Assembly (NCBI GenBank): GCA_016719485.1 | Contig: JADJZB010000026.1 | Span: forward strand, 49,704 to 113,703 | From: Holophagales bacterium | Lineage (GTDB): Bacteria > Acidobacteriota > Thermoanaerobaculia > UBA5066 | Direction: 5' to 3' | Length of the DNA: 64,000 nucleotides | Shown here: positions 42,729-50,165 of the stretch, piece after piece | Numbering within the stretch: the stretch's first letter is position 1 | How the letters are laid out: every line of letters starts with the position of its first letter | Made by a program: the position numbers and the translations under genes | The notes under the pieces: generated by a model | Told to the model about the DNA's origin: nothing | What the model saw: only the letters and a program-made list of their open reading frames with translations | Database searches by the model: none

Positions 42729-43283
42729 TTAGCTCCTTCCCGTAATCGCGCTGACGCGCTGGATGAACCGTGCTTCTTCTTCGTCCACGGCTGATGAGAG
42801 ACGCTGGATTCGCAGGGCGTCGGCGCGCAAGCGCTGCTCGAGGGCCGCCGCAGCCCTGGCGTGCTCCTCCGGACTGATTACGATCTGGCGGGATCCGCTC
42901 CCTCGGGTCGCGAAGCCCGCGACGATTCCGATCACCAGTACTCCGAGGAGCAGCCAGCCCAGCCTTGACTCCACGAACCCCGCGAGGCGGCTCGGTGTTG
43001 GGACCTGCACTTCGCGATAGACGGTCTGTATGACCGGCTGCGACGTCGGAGCCAGCGGCGCCGCGCCTGCCCGCCCGGCACCAGCCCCGGTGTCTTCCGA
43101 GGCCGGCTCCGGGGTCATCGCCACCACCGTAGGGCTCGCCTTACTGGCCACTTCCTGTTCCCGCTGCTTGACCGCCTTCCTTTGCGCATCCGCAGCTTCG
43201 GCCCGACGCACGGCGATCCAAGAGAGGTACCACTTCAGTCCGTGGACCGTCCTGTTCTCCTCTGCGGCTGCTCGCTCGACCAT
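42729..43283 (-). CDS. single-pass membrane protein with periplasmic coiled coil
   Basis: A 184-residue protein. A cytoplasmic helical part (WYLSWIAVRRAEAADAQRKA) and disordered Ala/Pro linker lead to one transmembrane helix (LGWLLLGVLVIGIVAGFATR) and a 45-residue coiled coil (AAAALEQRLRADALRIQRLS). Function unknown; position between the putative lipoprotein and the coiled-coil gene suggests an envelope complex. It shares 49 bases with the upstream lipoprotein gene, a long overlap that may reflect an indel at that gene's end. Confidence 0.65.
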   Translation of the reverse strand: MVERAAAEENRTVHGLKWYLSWIAVRRAEAADAQRKAVKQREQEVASKASPTVVAMTPEPASEDTGAGAGRAGAAPLAPTSQPVIQTVYREVQVPTPSRLAGFVESRLGWLLLGVLVIGIVAGFATRGSGSRQIVISPEEHARAAAALEQRLRADALRIQRLSSAVDEEEARFIQRVSAITGRS

Positions 43284-43678
43284 GAGGGAGGGAGATGACG
43301 GGTTGCCGTATTCGCGACCTCAGTGAAGGTCGAGGTGATGTCGTCCCACGCGTACATGCCGGTGCATTCGCCCGGGACGTTCATTCGGATGACGCCAGCT
43401 AGCCTCGGCTCATAGCCATCCGGGCGATTCACCACGATCGGCAACGACCCCGCGAGGACCTTGCTGGTATCGCGAAGCCCGAAATGCCTCGGAGGAGCCT
43501 TAAATCCAGCCGTTTCGCAGGGGCCGCCTCCGATGATCGCTCTCATTGCTGTCCGCGCTTCTTCCACGGTCGCGACCGAATTGCGCCTCGCCTCCGCTTT
43601 CGCTGGGACGTCGCACCCGAGCACGATTGCTGCGAGGATGACTGGGCGCCACGCACGGGCGCTCGTAGGGTTCTTCAC
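43235..43678 (-). CDS. small exported protein, probable lipoprotein
   Basis: A 147-residue protein with a signal sequence (RPVILAAIVLGCDVPAKA) whose VLGC is a good lipobox. The mature part (AMRAIIGGGPCETAGFKAPP, MNVPGECTGMYAWDDITSTF) has two cysteines that could pair. No family recognised. ATG at 43678 overlaps the previous stop as ATGA. The last 16 residues (PPSWSSEQPQRRTGRSTD) run inside the next gene and may be an artefact of a frame error. Confidence 0.6.
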   Translation of the reverse strand: MKNPTSARAWRPVILAAIVLGCDVPAKAEARRNSVATVEEARTAMRAIIGGGPCETAGFKAPPRHFGLRDTSKVLAGSLPIVVNRPDGYEPRLAGVIRMNVPGECTGMYAWDDITSTFTEVANTATRHLPPSWSSEQPQRRTGRSTD

Positions 43679-43893
43679 GCCTCACCTCCCGCCGACTTCA
43701 CGGATTCGGAGGTACGCGGGCGGCCGCGGCGGGGAGCCGCGGGCGGCTCATTCGGCGTGTCGCCGACGAGCGAGCGGAGGAAGGTTTGGATGAGGGCGAT
43801 CGTCTGGCGCAGGCCCTCGGTGTCGGTCGGAGTATGCGTGGCGGTAAGGGTGAGTCGCGGAGACTCGATGGACACCTTGATCTGGTCGTTCAC
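43675..43893 (-). CDS. small protein heading the mobilisation operon
   Basis: A 72-residue protein (VNDQIKVSIESPRLTLTATH ... RGRPRTSESVKSAGGEA). A beta-rich half is followed by a short helix (LRQTIALIQTFLRSLV) and a basic tail. GTG at 43893 is chosen over an upstream ATG because GGAGG lies six bases before it. Stop and next start overlap (ATGA). Function unknown. Confidence 0.6.
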   Translation of the reverse strand: MNDQIKVSIESPRLTLTATHTPTDTEGLRQTIALIQTFLRSLVGDTPNEPPAAPRRGRPRTSESVKSAGGEA

Positions 43894-44358
43894 GGGATAC
43901 CTCCACAAAGAGAAAGCGGCGCCCGGAGGCGCCGCGGTTGAACCGATCGGTCGCGATCAACGCGACCATTGAAGGACGTATTTCTTGTTCGGACCCCACG
44001 GAAGGGAGCACCCGCCGTAGAGTCCACGAGACCTCCCGGACGCTCAGCACGTCCGCGTTGTCCATGAGAGAGCGAAACGCTCTCCGGGGGGCCGCGGTCT
44101 CGCGGCCTTCGGTGGGGCCCCCCTGGTTCTCAAGGCACCGCTCGGCCGCTGGGGCCGAGGCGTCCGGGAAACTCCCCCCGGCGGGTTGTGTTCGTCGTTG
44201 CTCGCTACCACCCACTAGGAGCAGCATCTATGCCATTGAATTCAAATGACTTAGATATACTTCTGAATCATTCAGAAGCATCCCGCCCTCACCGTCCTCG
44301 ACGGGGGCTATCCCAGCTCGTATAAAGAGCGGGTGCACGAAATGGTGTACTTCACGAG
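43894..44358. other. divergent promoter region
   Basis: The 465 bases separate the minus-strand operon from the zinc-finger gene. 44,221-44,280 is the most A/T-rich part and holds an operator-like palindrome. Overlapping frames on both strands look like shadows, although part of the minus strand near 43,980-44,080 (RSLMDNADVLSVREVSWTLR) reads protein-like. Confidence 0.5.
44260..44278. promoter_or_regulatory. palindromic operator candidate
   Basis: CTTCTGAA-TCA-TTCAGAAG is a perfect 8-bp-armed palindrome in an A/T-rich patch about 80 bases before the zinc-finger gene, next to TTAGATATACT, which could be a -10 region. A homodimeric repressor such as the element's own regulator is a natural reader. 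A hairpin role is possible too. Confidence 0.55.
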
Positions 44359-46217
44359 ATGACGACGCCCGCCTGTTCCCTTTGTGATGCTCCCGAGGTT
44401 CGCCCGAGACGCCACCTGACCTCCGACGAGAACGGCCGAACCATCTGCCAGTCGTGTGTCGAGGCGGGCGTCAGGGCGTATCACAAGGGGGGCGTCTCTC
44501 TCACGATCCCCCCCGCCCCGGCGCCTCCGAATCAATGCGCTCTCTGCGCCGGCGACACCTCCGTGGGGGCCACCTACCGAAGCGATCTTCGGCGCGCTGT
44601 CTGCCAGGCCTGCGTCGAGAAGGCCGTCCGCGCGCATGTCGCGGGGGGTGTCCGGCTCGACGTTCCGGCGCCACCTCTTCCGCTTGACCGCTGTGCCCTG
44701 TGCGGCCGCATCCAAGAGAACGGGGTGTTCTTCGTGACCAACCCGCCGCTTGGCTCAGCCTGCGGCCCATGTATCGAGGAATGCATGGCGCTCGTCGAAG
44801 AGCGGAGGGGTGATATCGCGTTCGATGAAGCGGCGTCGCCGGATACGCCCACGACACCCGCCGAGGTCCGGAACCTCGTCCGCCGGCTCGTTCGCCCCGA
44901 GCTGCCCTCGGAAGCGGAGTACTCCGCCCGACAGCAGGAGATTCTCGTTCGCTGGCTCACACCGTCCGCTGGCGGCGGCCCTGCTCCCTCCGTCTCCGCT
45001 GACGAGGTCGCCCAGCTTCTTCCGGATTACCTGCGATTCCGCGAATACATTGAAGAGCGACTCGCCCCCGTCGGCGCCCGGATGAAGGAACAGGAACGGG
45101 AGCACCACAATCGCCGTCTCGCGCCGTCCGATTACGCTGCAATGCTGGAGCAGGCGATTCCTGTATTTATCCGACCGCTCGGCGCGGCCGGTACCGGCCC
45201 GGCACTCTTCGGCTCGTTTCTTTCCAGGCTCGTCGAGCAGGTCCGTAACGGAGGCCCGCACGAAGTCCGCGACATTCTCCCGGTTCTCTTCGCTCCCGAG
45301 CTTCGGAGCCCAGAGATCAACGGAGGCGCGGCGGATCCTAAGAGCGATGGCCTCTTCATCAACTCGCTCGTCCGTCCCACCCTCGCACGGCTCAAGGCTT
45401 CCGCCAATGCTGTCTCGTCGCACGATGGTCGCCCGTATTTCGTCCATCTCATCATCGAGGGGGCTGAGCGCTCGAAGGGCCCGGTGAAGCTCCCCTACAG
45501 AATTGCCGTCCTCTTCTCTCACAGAGCCACGGGGGCACCTCGCTTCGCCCTCCGAGCGCCCGCTGCTCCTTCGCCTTCTCGAGCGCGCTCTTGCGTCAGA
45601 CGTCCTCGATGGTCGCGTCAGGGTTGACGCTCTTGGCCCTTTCGCCCCCATCGTCGAGAACGCCATCCGCGCTGTAGCGCTCGAAACGAGACTCACGCCA
45701 GGTCGATTGCAGCTCGCCGCGACCATGCTCACGCTCGAGCGCTCCTCGCGCTCGTGACCGATGACGAGAAGACCGACGTGCTCCGCACTGTCCTCGGTCT
45801 CGATGTCGCCGGATTCCCTCCACCCCTGTCGTGGATGCCCGGCGCCACATTCGACGACTGGTTCCTGGATAAGGTTCGAATACCCCTCGCGACAATCCGA
45901 AAGCGGACGCCTCGTTCCTGCGAGCGCTACGCCTTCGCGACAGCCTGCTCTTCCACGAGAAGCTCCTGTACCTCGCCGCCTACAGTCACTCGGAGCCTGA
46001 TCGTCGGGCGGAGCTCGCGGGTGCCATTGAACGCCCGATCCGCTTTGGCGCCTCCGCGACCCCCGCTCCCTCTACGCCCTTCGACCTGACGTCAACGCTG
46101 AATCTCCGAGTGAGTCAACCGCGTGACCTTCTTTCCATCTTCTCGCGATACCTCTCCGTAAATCTAAAGAATGAGGCGGACGCCCTTTCTGCCCTCAGAG
46201 ACTCGCCTTCTGCGTGA
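44359..46217 (+). pseudogene. three C4 zinc-finger modules plus unknown helical domain, frame-broken
   Basis: About 619 residues across breaks near 45,505, 45,750 and 45,900. The first 130 residues hold three ClpX-like C4 fingers: CSLCDAP ... CQSC, CALCAGD ... CQAC, and CALCGRI ... CGPC. Then come long helical stretches (MLEQAIPVFIRPLGAAGTGP, VEQVRNGGPHEVRDILPVLF). After the breaks the frame continues with LLRLLERALASDVLDGRVRV, TDDEKTDVLRTVLGLDVAGF and LLFHEKLLYLAAYSHSEPDR and ends SALRDSPSA. An intact 422-residue frame covers 44,359-45,627. I do not know the family. A large acquired protein with tandem fingers suggests nucleic-acid or protein binding. Confidence 0.6.
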
Positions 46218-46302
46218 CCGCCCGCCTCCTCGCGATGCCGTATCGTTCATCGGTTCCTGCCCCGTCGTCTGCTCCCACCCTTCGGCCCTCGCGGTCCCGA
46301 CT

Positions 46303-46770
46303 TCAGCTGGACTGTCGTTTCAGCCACGCGAGGTATGTGTCTGCGATAGCGAGGACGTCTTCCCGCCGCTCCAGCATCTCGCGCCCTTGGACCGCCGCCT
46401 TCAGGGCCACGCACGCGAGGACGGAATCCTGGGTTCCGCTCCGCTGTCGTCCGATCGTCGGCATCGGTTCCGGGACCGAGTCGGCGGCCACCTCGACGGA
46501 GCCCATGAGCTCAATCCTTGGGATGACCCTCCCGTCTGGACTGATGCGTTCTGTCGCGCGGACCTGAAGCTTCGAGCCACGGCGGATCTGGAGCCGGTCG
46601 AGCTCGGGAAAGAGGGAGCGCGGGTGAAAGAACGTGTGCTGTTCGCCGTCGGGCGTGGCGACACGGTAGGCCCGGTACGGTCCGTACTGCGACATGCCCT
46701 CCTTCGGGGTGTCGAAGAGGACGGTCAGTTCCGTCGTTGCGCCGGACGGGAGAAAGGAATTCGACGCCAT
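46303..46770 (-). CDS. small OB-fold-like protein, possible SSB relative
   Basis: A 155-residue protein. Strands (TELTVLFDTPKEGMSQYGPY, YRVATPDGEQHTFFHPRSLF, KLQVRATERISPDGRVIPRI) are consistent with an OB fold, and a helical C-terminus (LACVALKAAVQGREMLERRE) follows. I base the SSB comparison on strand pattern and on its place as the last gene of an operon with a clear SSB. The ATG at 46770 is preceded by C-rich sequence (CCCTAATCCCCCGAAGCCT) and no Shine-Dalgarno site. Confidence 0.5.
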   Translation of the reverse strand: MASNSFLPSGATTELTVLFDTPKEGMSQYGPYRAYRVATPDGEQHTFFHPRSLFPELDRLQIRRGSKLQVRATERISPDGRVIPRIELMGSVEVAADSVPEPMPTIGRQRSGTQDSVLACVALKAAVQGREMLERREDVLAIADTYLAWLKRQSS

Positions 46771-46975
46771 AGGCTTCGGGGGATTAGGGACCGGAGGTCG
46801 GGTGTGGATATGACGGGCTGCGGAATGCCCGCTCGGACGATCCGTCACTCGGGACCGTCAGGTGGCGGGCATCCCACAGCCCTTGGAGCACGCGGCGGCG
46901 TTTCCCACAGATCCACGCCCGCTGCTAACGAGAGCTCCTTCTCTTCTCGAATAGAAATGCGGCCCGGGAACGGCC

Positions 46976-47359
46976 TTACGCGTCCGACTTCGCGCCCGGT
47001 TCATCGAGACTCACGGAGGCGACGCCGTCTTTCTTCTTGTACGTCAGGAGATTGATCTCCCCTGCGCGGATCTCCGTCATGTACTTCCGCTCGCCGTCTT
47101 TCTCGTAGGCGCGGTTCAGGATCGTGCCTTCGAGGTAGATCCCGGTGCCCTTTGTCAGAAACTTCATGCAGATCTCCCCGAGCTTTCCCCAGGCGACGAC
47201 GCGGTGGTAGTCCGTGACTTCCTTCCTCTCGCCGTCCGACGTTGTGGATCGGTGGGTCGCGACGGGGAAGGTGGCGCGCACGGCTCCGGTCTTCGTAGCG
47301 AAGGTCTCGGGATCCGCGGCGAGGTGACCGACGAGGATGACTTTGTTGACGCTGCGCAT
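46976..47359 (-). CDS. ssb: single-stranded DNA-binding protein
   Basis: A 127-residue SSB. MRSVNKVILVGHLAADPETF, VRATFPVATHRSTTSDGERK, TDYHRVVAWGKLGEICMKFL and TKGTGIYLEGTILNRAYEKD are canonical OB-fold motifs. The C-terminal acidic tip is short (GAKSDA) rather than DDDIPF, so partner binding may differ from chromosomal SSB. Element-borne SSBs protect incoming single strands after transfer. The ATG at 47359 has the C-rich leader ACAACCCACCACT rather than a Shine-Dalgarno site. Confidence 0.9.
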   Translation of the reverse strand: MRSVNKVILVGHLAADPETFATKTGAVRATFPVATHRSTTSDGERKEVTDYHRVVAWGKLGEICMKFLTKGTGIYLEGTILNRAYEKDGERKYMTEIRAGEINLLTYKKKDGVASVSLDEPGAKSDA

Positions 47360-47411
47360 AGTGGTGGGTTGTCAGGAAATGAGGGTGATTCGGGATAACC
47401 GCGAACTTCGC

Positions 47412-47983
47412 TTACCTGTCTGTGTCAGTCGCGTCCGTCCCGCTCTGGCGATCCGCTGGCCTCCCGATACTCCAGCCCTGGCCTTGAATCGCCCTGAGCA
47501 CATGACGGAGGACCTCTTCGTTCTCGGCGAAACCGCCCGCGAGTGCGTCGAGCGAACCGCCCTTGTAGAAGCCACCTTCGTCGTGGATCACCAGACGGCC
47601 GTCGAGGACTTCTCGGTTCAGACGATCGAGAAGCGTGACGATGCCCGCGTGGACGCGGACCCGGTCGTCCGCGTACTGCGTTTTGACGAAGGCGTAGGGA
47701 AGAATCCCCGTACCTTCGACCCACTCGAGGCCGAAGGTCTCGCAGCCGGGGTCCGGATCCCAGAGCGCCATTCGGACCGTTCCCGTAGCGTCCCGGGATC
47801 CCCCCTTCGCCGCGAATTCCGTATACCGCCGGTTCTCCTCCCGGAAACCTTCCTCGGAACTTCCACCCCAGGCGCGTTCCGATCTCCGTCGTGAGGGCGA
47901 CGGCGCGTTCGAACCGGCCTTCGGCGGGTCTCGGGCTCAGGCCTCCGGCCGGCCTCCGTGTAGTAGTGAATCGTGACACCCAT
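47412..47983 (-). pseudogene. unknown protein of the ssb operon, two frame breaks
   Basis: About 190 residues read across breaks near 47,925 and 47,835. It begins MGVTIHYYTEAGRRPEPE, shifts to FERAVALTTEIGTRLGWKF, shifts again to SEEGFREENRRYTEFAAKGG and then reads intact: MALWDPDPGCETFGLEWVEG, VHAGIVTLLDRLNREVLDGR, LVIHDEGGFYKGGSLDALAG. The last 119 residues are a valid frame (47,412-47,771). No family recognised. Its start is 12 bases after the upstream OB-like gene's stop. Confidence 0.55.
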
Positions 47984-47995
47984 CGGAGGTAGGAG

Positions 47996-48352
47996 TTAAG
48001 GGATGGCCGGAGTGAGCACCGACGCGAGCCGGTCGAGTTCCGCGACCGAGGGGCCGACGGGAACGAGGTCGTACCCACGCTGAATGAGGCGCACGACCTT
48101 CGTCGCCTGAACGAACAGCGAGCGTGTTTCCGGATCGAAGGCGAGGGCTCCCTCGACGCGAAGGAGAGAGCCCTTTTCCGCGCCGGCGATCGCGGCGGCC
48201 TCGAGGCCGAGACCGACAACGGTGATTTCGGTTCGAGGCAGGTCCTCGATCTCCAGGTCGACGGTTGCCACGACGGGACCGTTCGCCGTGAGTCGGACCG
48301 TCGGAGCCCGCGCACGACCTTGGAGCGTTACGTGGTTCTCGGTGTTCCGCAT
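47996..48352 (-). CDS. OB-fold-like protein, SSB-related
   Basis: A 118-residue protein that starts like SSB (MRNTENHVTLQGRARAPTVR) with strands ANGPVVATVDLEIEDLPRTE, TEITVVGLGLEAAAIAGAEK, GSLLRVEGALAFDPETRSLF. The order of strands and the conserved GSLLRVEGAL match SSB, but the aromatic DNA-stacking residues are sparse. First gene of the four-gene operon running to 46,303. C-rich leader TAATCCACCCGCC before ATG. Confidence 0.6.
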   Translation of the reverse strand: MRNTENHVTLQGRARAPTVRLTANGPVVATVDLEIEDLPRTEITVVGLGLEAAAIAGAEKGSLLRVEGALAFDPETRSLFVQATKVVRLIQRGYDLVPVGPSVAELDRLASVLTPAIP

Positions 48353-48743
48353 GGCGGGTGGATTAGGAATTGGGACGGACCTCCGCGCGCCAGCGCGGTA
48401 AATCCGCCCATAAAACGACGGGCCGTTTCGGGAAATGCTCGCGGCGGGTCGGCCCTAATGCCGAGAGGCAGGCCGGTCGTTCAGCGCTGTTCGCCTGGCC
48501 TTCTCCAGTGGGCCTTCGCCGAACAGTCCGGAGCTGGCCCGTGGGGTCGTGGCAACGGGAGAGGCGTGGCCAGGTCGGGAGGACCGTGGCAGGGGCACAC
48601 CCCCAAGGGAAGCGGGAAGATTACGAATCCCCTGCTCTCGGCAATACCCCGAGCGGATCCATCTGGGGCGTCGTGGGTTCCCGCGAGAGCAACGGTTGTT
48701 ACGCGACTGAGAACAGGGGGTGATCTCTGAGTTCAAGGGGGCG
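48353..48743. other. 391-base noncoding stretch between the ssb operon and the IS
   Basis: No gene supported. Contains an imperfect inverted repeat around 48,485-48,530 (CTGTTCGCCTGGCC and GGGCCTTCGCCGAACAG). The minus-strand promoter of the ssb operon should lie in it. A transfer origin or structured RNA is possible but unproven. Confidence 0.45.
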
Positions 48744-48833
48744 CTTCTGACCTGCCCCCGTTTCCCGTACAACTCGGGTTTGGAGACTCCGGGTTGAGAT
48801 CGTAGCAGTCGTCGGCTGCGGGCTTCGTGGCTT

Positions 48834-49667
48834 TCAAGCGGCCTCGCTCCGAAACTGAGCCGCGAACTCTGCCGGTGTCCTGTCGCCGATGGAACTGTGG
48901 GGACGGACCTCGTTGTAGTCGACGCGCCAGGCCTCGATGACCTCCCGAGCGTGCCGGAGCGACGTGAACCAGTGCGCCTCGAGGCACTCTTCGCGGAGTC
49001 GCCCGTTGAAGCTCTCGATGAAGGCGTTCTGGGTCGGCTTGCCGGGTTGAATGAACCGGATCTCGATGCCTCTCTCCTCCGCCCAGGTCAGGAAGGCGCG
49101 GCTCGTGAACTCCGGACCGTTGTCGCAGACGAATGTGCTGGGGAAGCCTCGGGTCAACCGGAGCTCCTCGAGGAGGCGGACGACTCTGAGGCCGCCGATC
49201 GAGGTGTCCACATGGATCGTCGGGCACTCCCGGGAGAAGTCGTCGACGACGGTGAAGGCACGAAACCGTCGGTTGCCCTCGAAGCGATCCGCGACGAAGT
49301 CGATGGACCACCGCTGGCATGGAGCTGTCGCGGGCATCAGTGGCTGCGGCCGCTGCCAGAGCCGCCTCTTGGGTCGTTTTCGCGGTAGCGCGAGCCCTTC
49401 GGACTGGTAGAGCCGGAAGAGCCGCTTGTGGTTGATCTGGTGTCCTTCTCTTCGAAGAAAGATCCCCAGCCTTCGGTATCCGAATCGTGGACGCCCAGAG
49501 GCCAGCGCCCGGATCTTCTCTCGCAGCTCCGCGTCCGTTGCCCGGCGGGCTTCATATCGGTACGTCGATCGGCCCAGCCCGACCAGCCTGCAAGCTCCTG
49601 CTTCGCTCCGGCGGAATTCCGTGACCATGACGCGCGCCGCCTTCCGCTTTGCCGCGGGCGTCACCAC
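48834..49667 (-). CDS. IS3-family transposase OrfB (DDE integrase core)
   Basis: A 277-residue frame. An HTH_21 region (FGYRRLGIFLRREGHQINHK) is followed by the rve core: first Asp in WSIDFVADRF, second in VCDNGPEFTSRAF, Glu in QNAFIESFNGRLREECLEAH. OrfB is made as an OrfAB fusion by -1 slippage at GGGAAAAAGG (A5 at 49,669-49,673 on the complement); in the upstream frame the fusion reads GKKVVTPAAKRK. The annotated start codon may therefore not be used. Confidence 0.95.
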   Translation of the reverse strand: MVTPAAKRKAARVMVTEFRRSEAGACRLVGLGRSTYRYEARRATDAELREKIRALASGRPRFGYRRLGIFLRREGHQINHKRLFRLYQSEGLALPRKRPKRRLWQRPQPLMPATAPCQRWSIDFVADRFEGNRRFRAFTVVDDFSRECPTIHVDTSIGGLRVVRLLEELRLTRGFPSTFVCDNGPEFTSRAFLTWAEERGIEIRFIQPGKPTQNAFIESFNGRLREECLEAHWFTSLRHAREVIEAWRVDYNEVRPHSSIGDRTPAEFAAQFRSEAA

Positions 49668-49927
49668 CTTTTTCCCAGCACCCCCTTCAAGGCCGCGATG
49701 TCCAGGGCCTGTTCCGCCACGATGTGCTTCAGGCGCCCGTTCTCATCCTCAAGGGCTCGAAGTCGCTTGGCCTCGCTCACCTCCATCCCGCCGTACTTCG
49801 CCTTCCAGCGGTAGAAGCTCTGCTCGCTGATCCCGTGTCGTCGGCAAAGGTCCTTCGTCGGCGACCCGGCCTCGGCCTCCTTCAGGACGCCGATGATCTG
49901 CTCCTCCGTGAACCGCTTCCCCTTCAT
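49661..49927 (-). CDS. IS3-family transposase OrfA (helix-turn-helix)
   Basis: An 88-residue protein: KRFTEEQIIGVLKEAEAGSP, TKDLCRRHGISEQSFYRWKA, then a leucine-zipper helix (EAKRLRALEDENGRLKHIVA). It binds the IS ends. ATG at 49927 follows AAGGAGAACTCG. Ends LGKRW, overlapping orfB by 7 bases at the slippage site. Confidence 0.95.
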   Translation of the reverse strand: MKGKRFTEEQIIGVLKEAEAGSPTKDLCRRHGISEQSFYRWKAKYGGMEVSEAKRLRALEDENGRLKHIVAEQALDIAALKGVLGKRW

Positions 49928-50165
49928 CGAGTTCTCCTTCCGTAAGTCTATGGAGAACTCCAAACCTCCGCTGCCCAGTTATCGGGGGGCAGGTCACTTC
50001 CTCACCCCTGCATGATCTGCAAGACGCCGCAGGGTCCGGTCGGCTCGGTTCCGCTCTCCTCGCGCCTCCGCTCCTGCCTGACACGTTCATCTCATTTTCG
50101 GCTCGGGACTTGCGCTCCACGCAACTTATTGTGCAGTATGGATACGACACATACCCCTACTCTCC

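Larger units (their letters stand above)
48748..49996 (-). mobile_element. complete IS3-family insertion sequence, IS407-like
   Basis: Length 1,249 bp. Terminal inverted repeats begin TGACCTGCCCC at both ends (48,748 inward and 49,996 inward, complement). The 4-bp sequence CTTC flanks both sides (48,744-48,747 and 49,997-50,000), a target duplication of the size typical of IS407-group elements. It carries orfA and orfB with a -1 slippage site between them. Intact ends, orfs and duplication suggest recent insertion, between the ssb operon and the RHS toxin. Confidence 0.93.

Noticed and set aside
43748..44227. 159-residue minus frame in the divergent promoter region
   Set aside because: A short part looks protein-like, but there is no good start or ribosome site and the rest overlaps the operon head.
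48320..48730. 136-residue plus frame between the ssb operon and the IS
   Set aside because: No conserved features; overlaps the start of a supported gene on the other strand.
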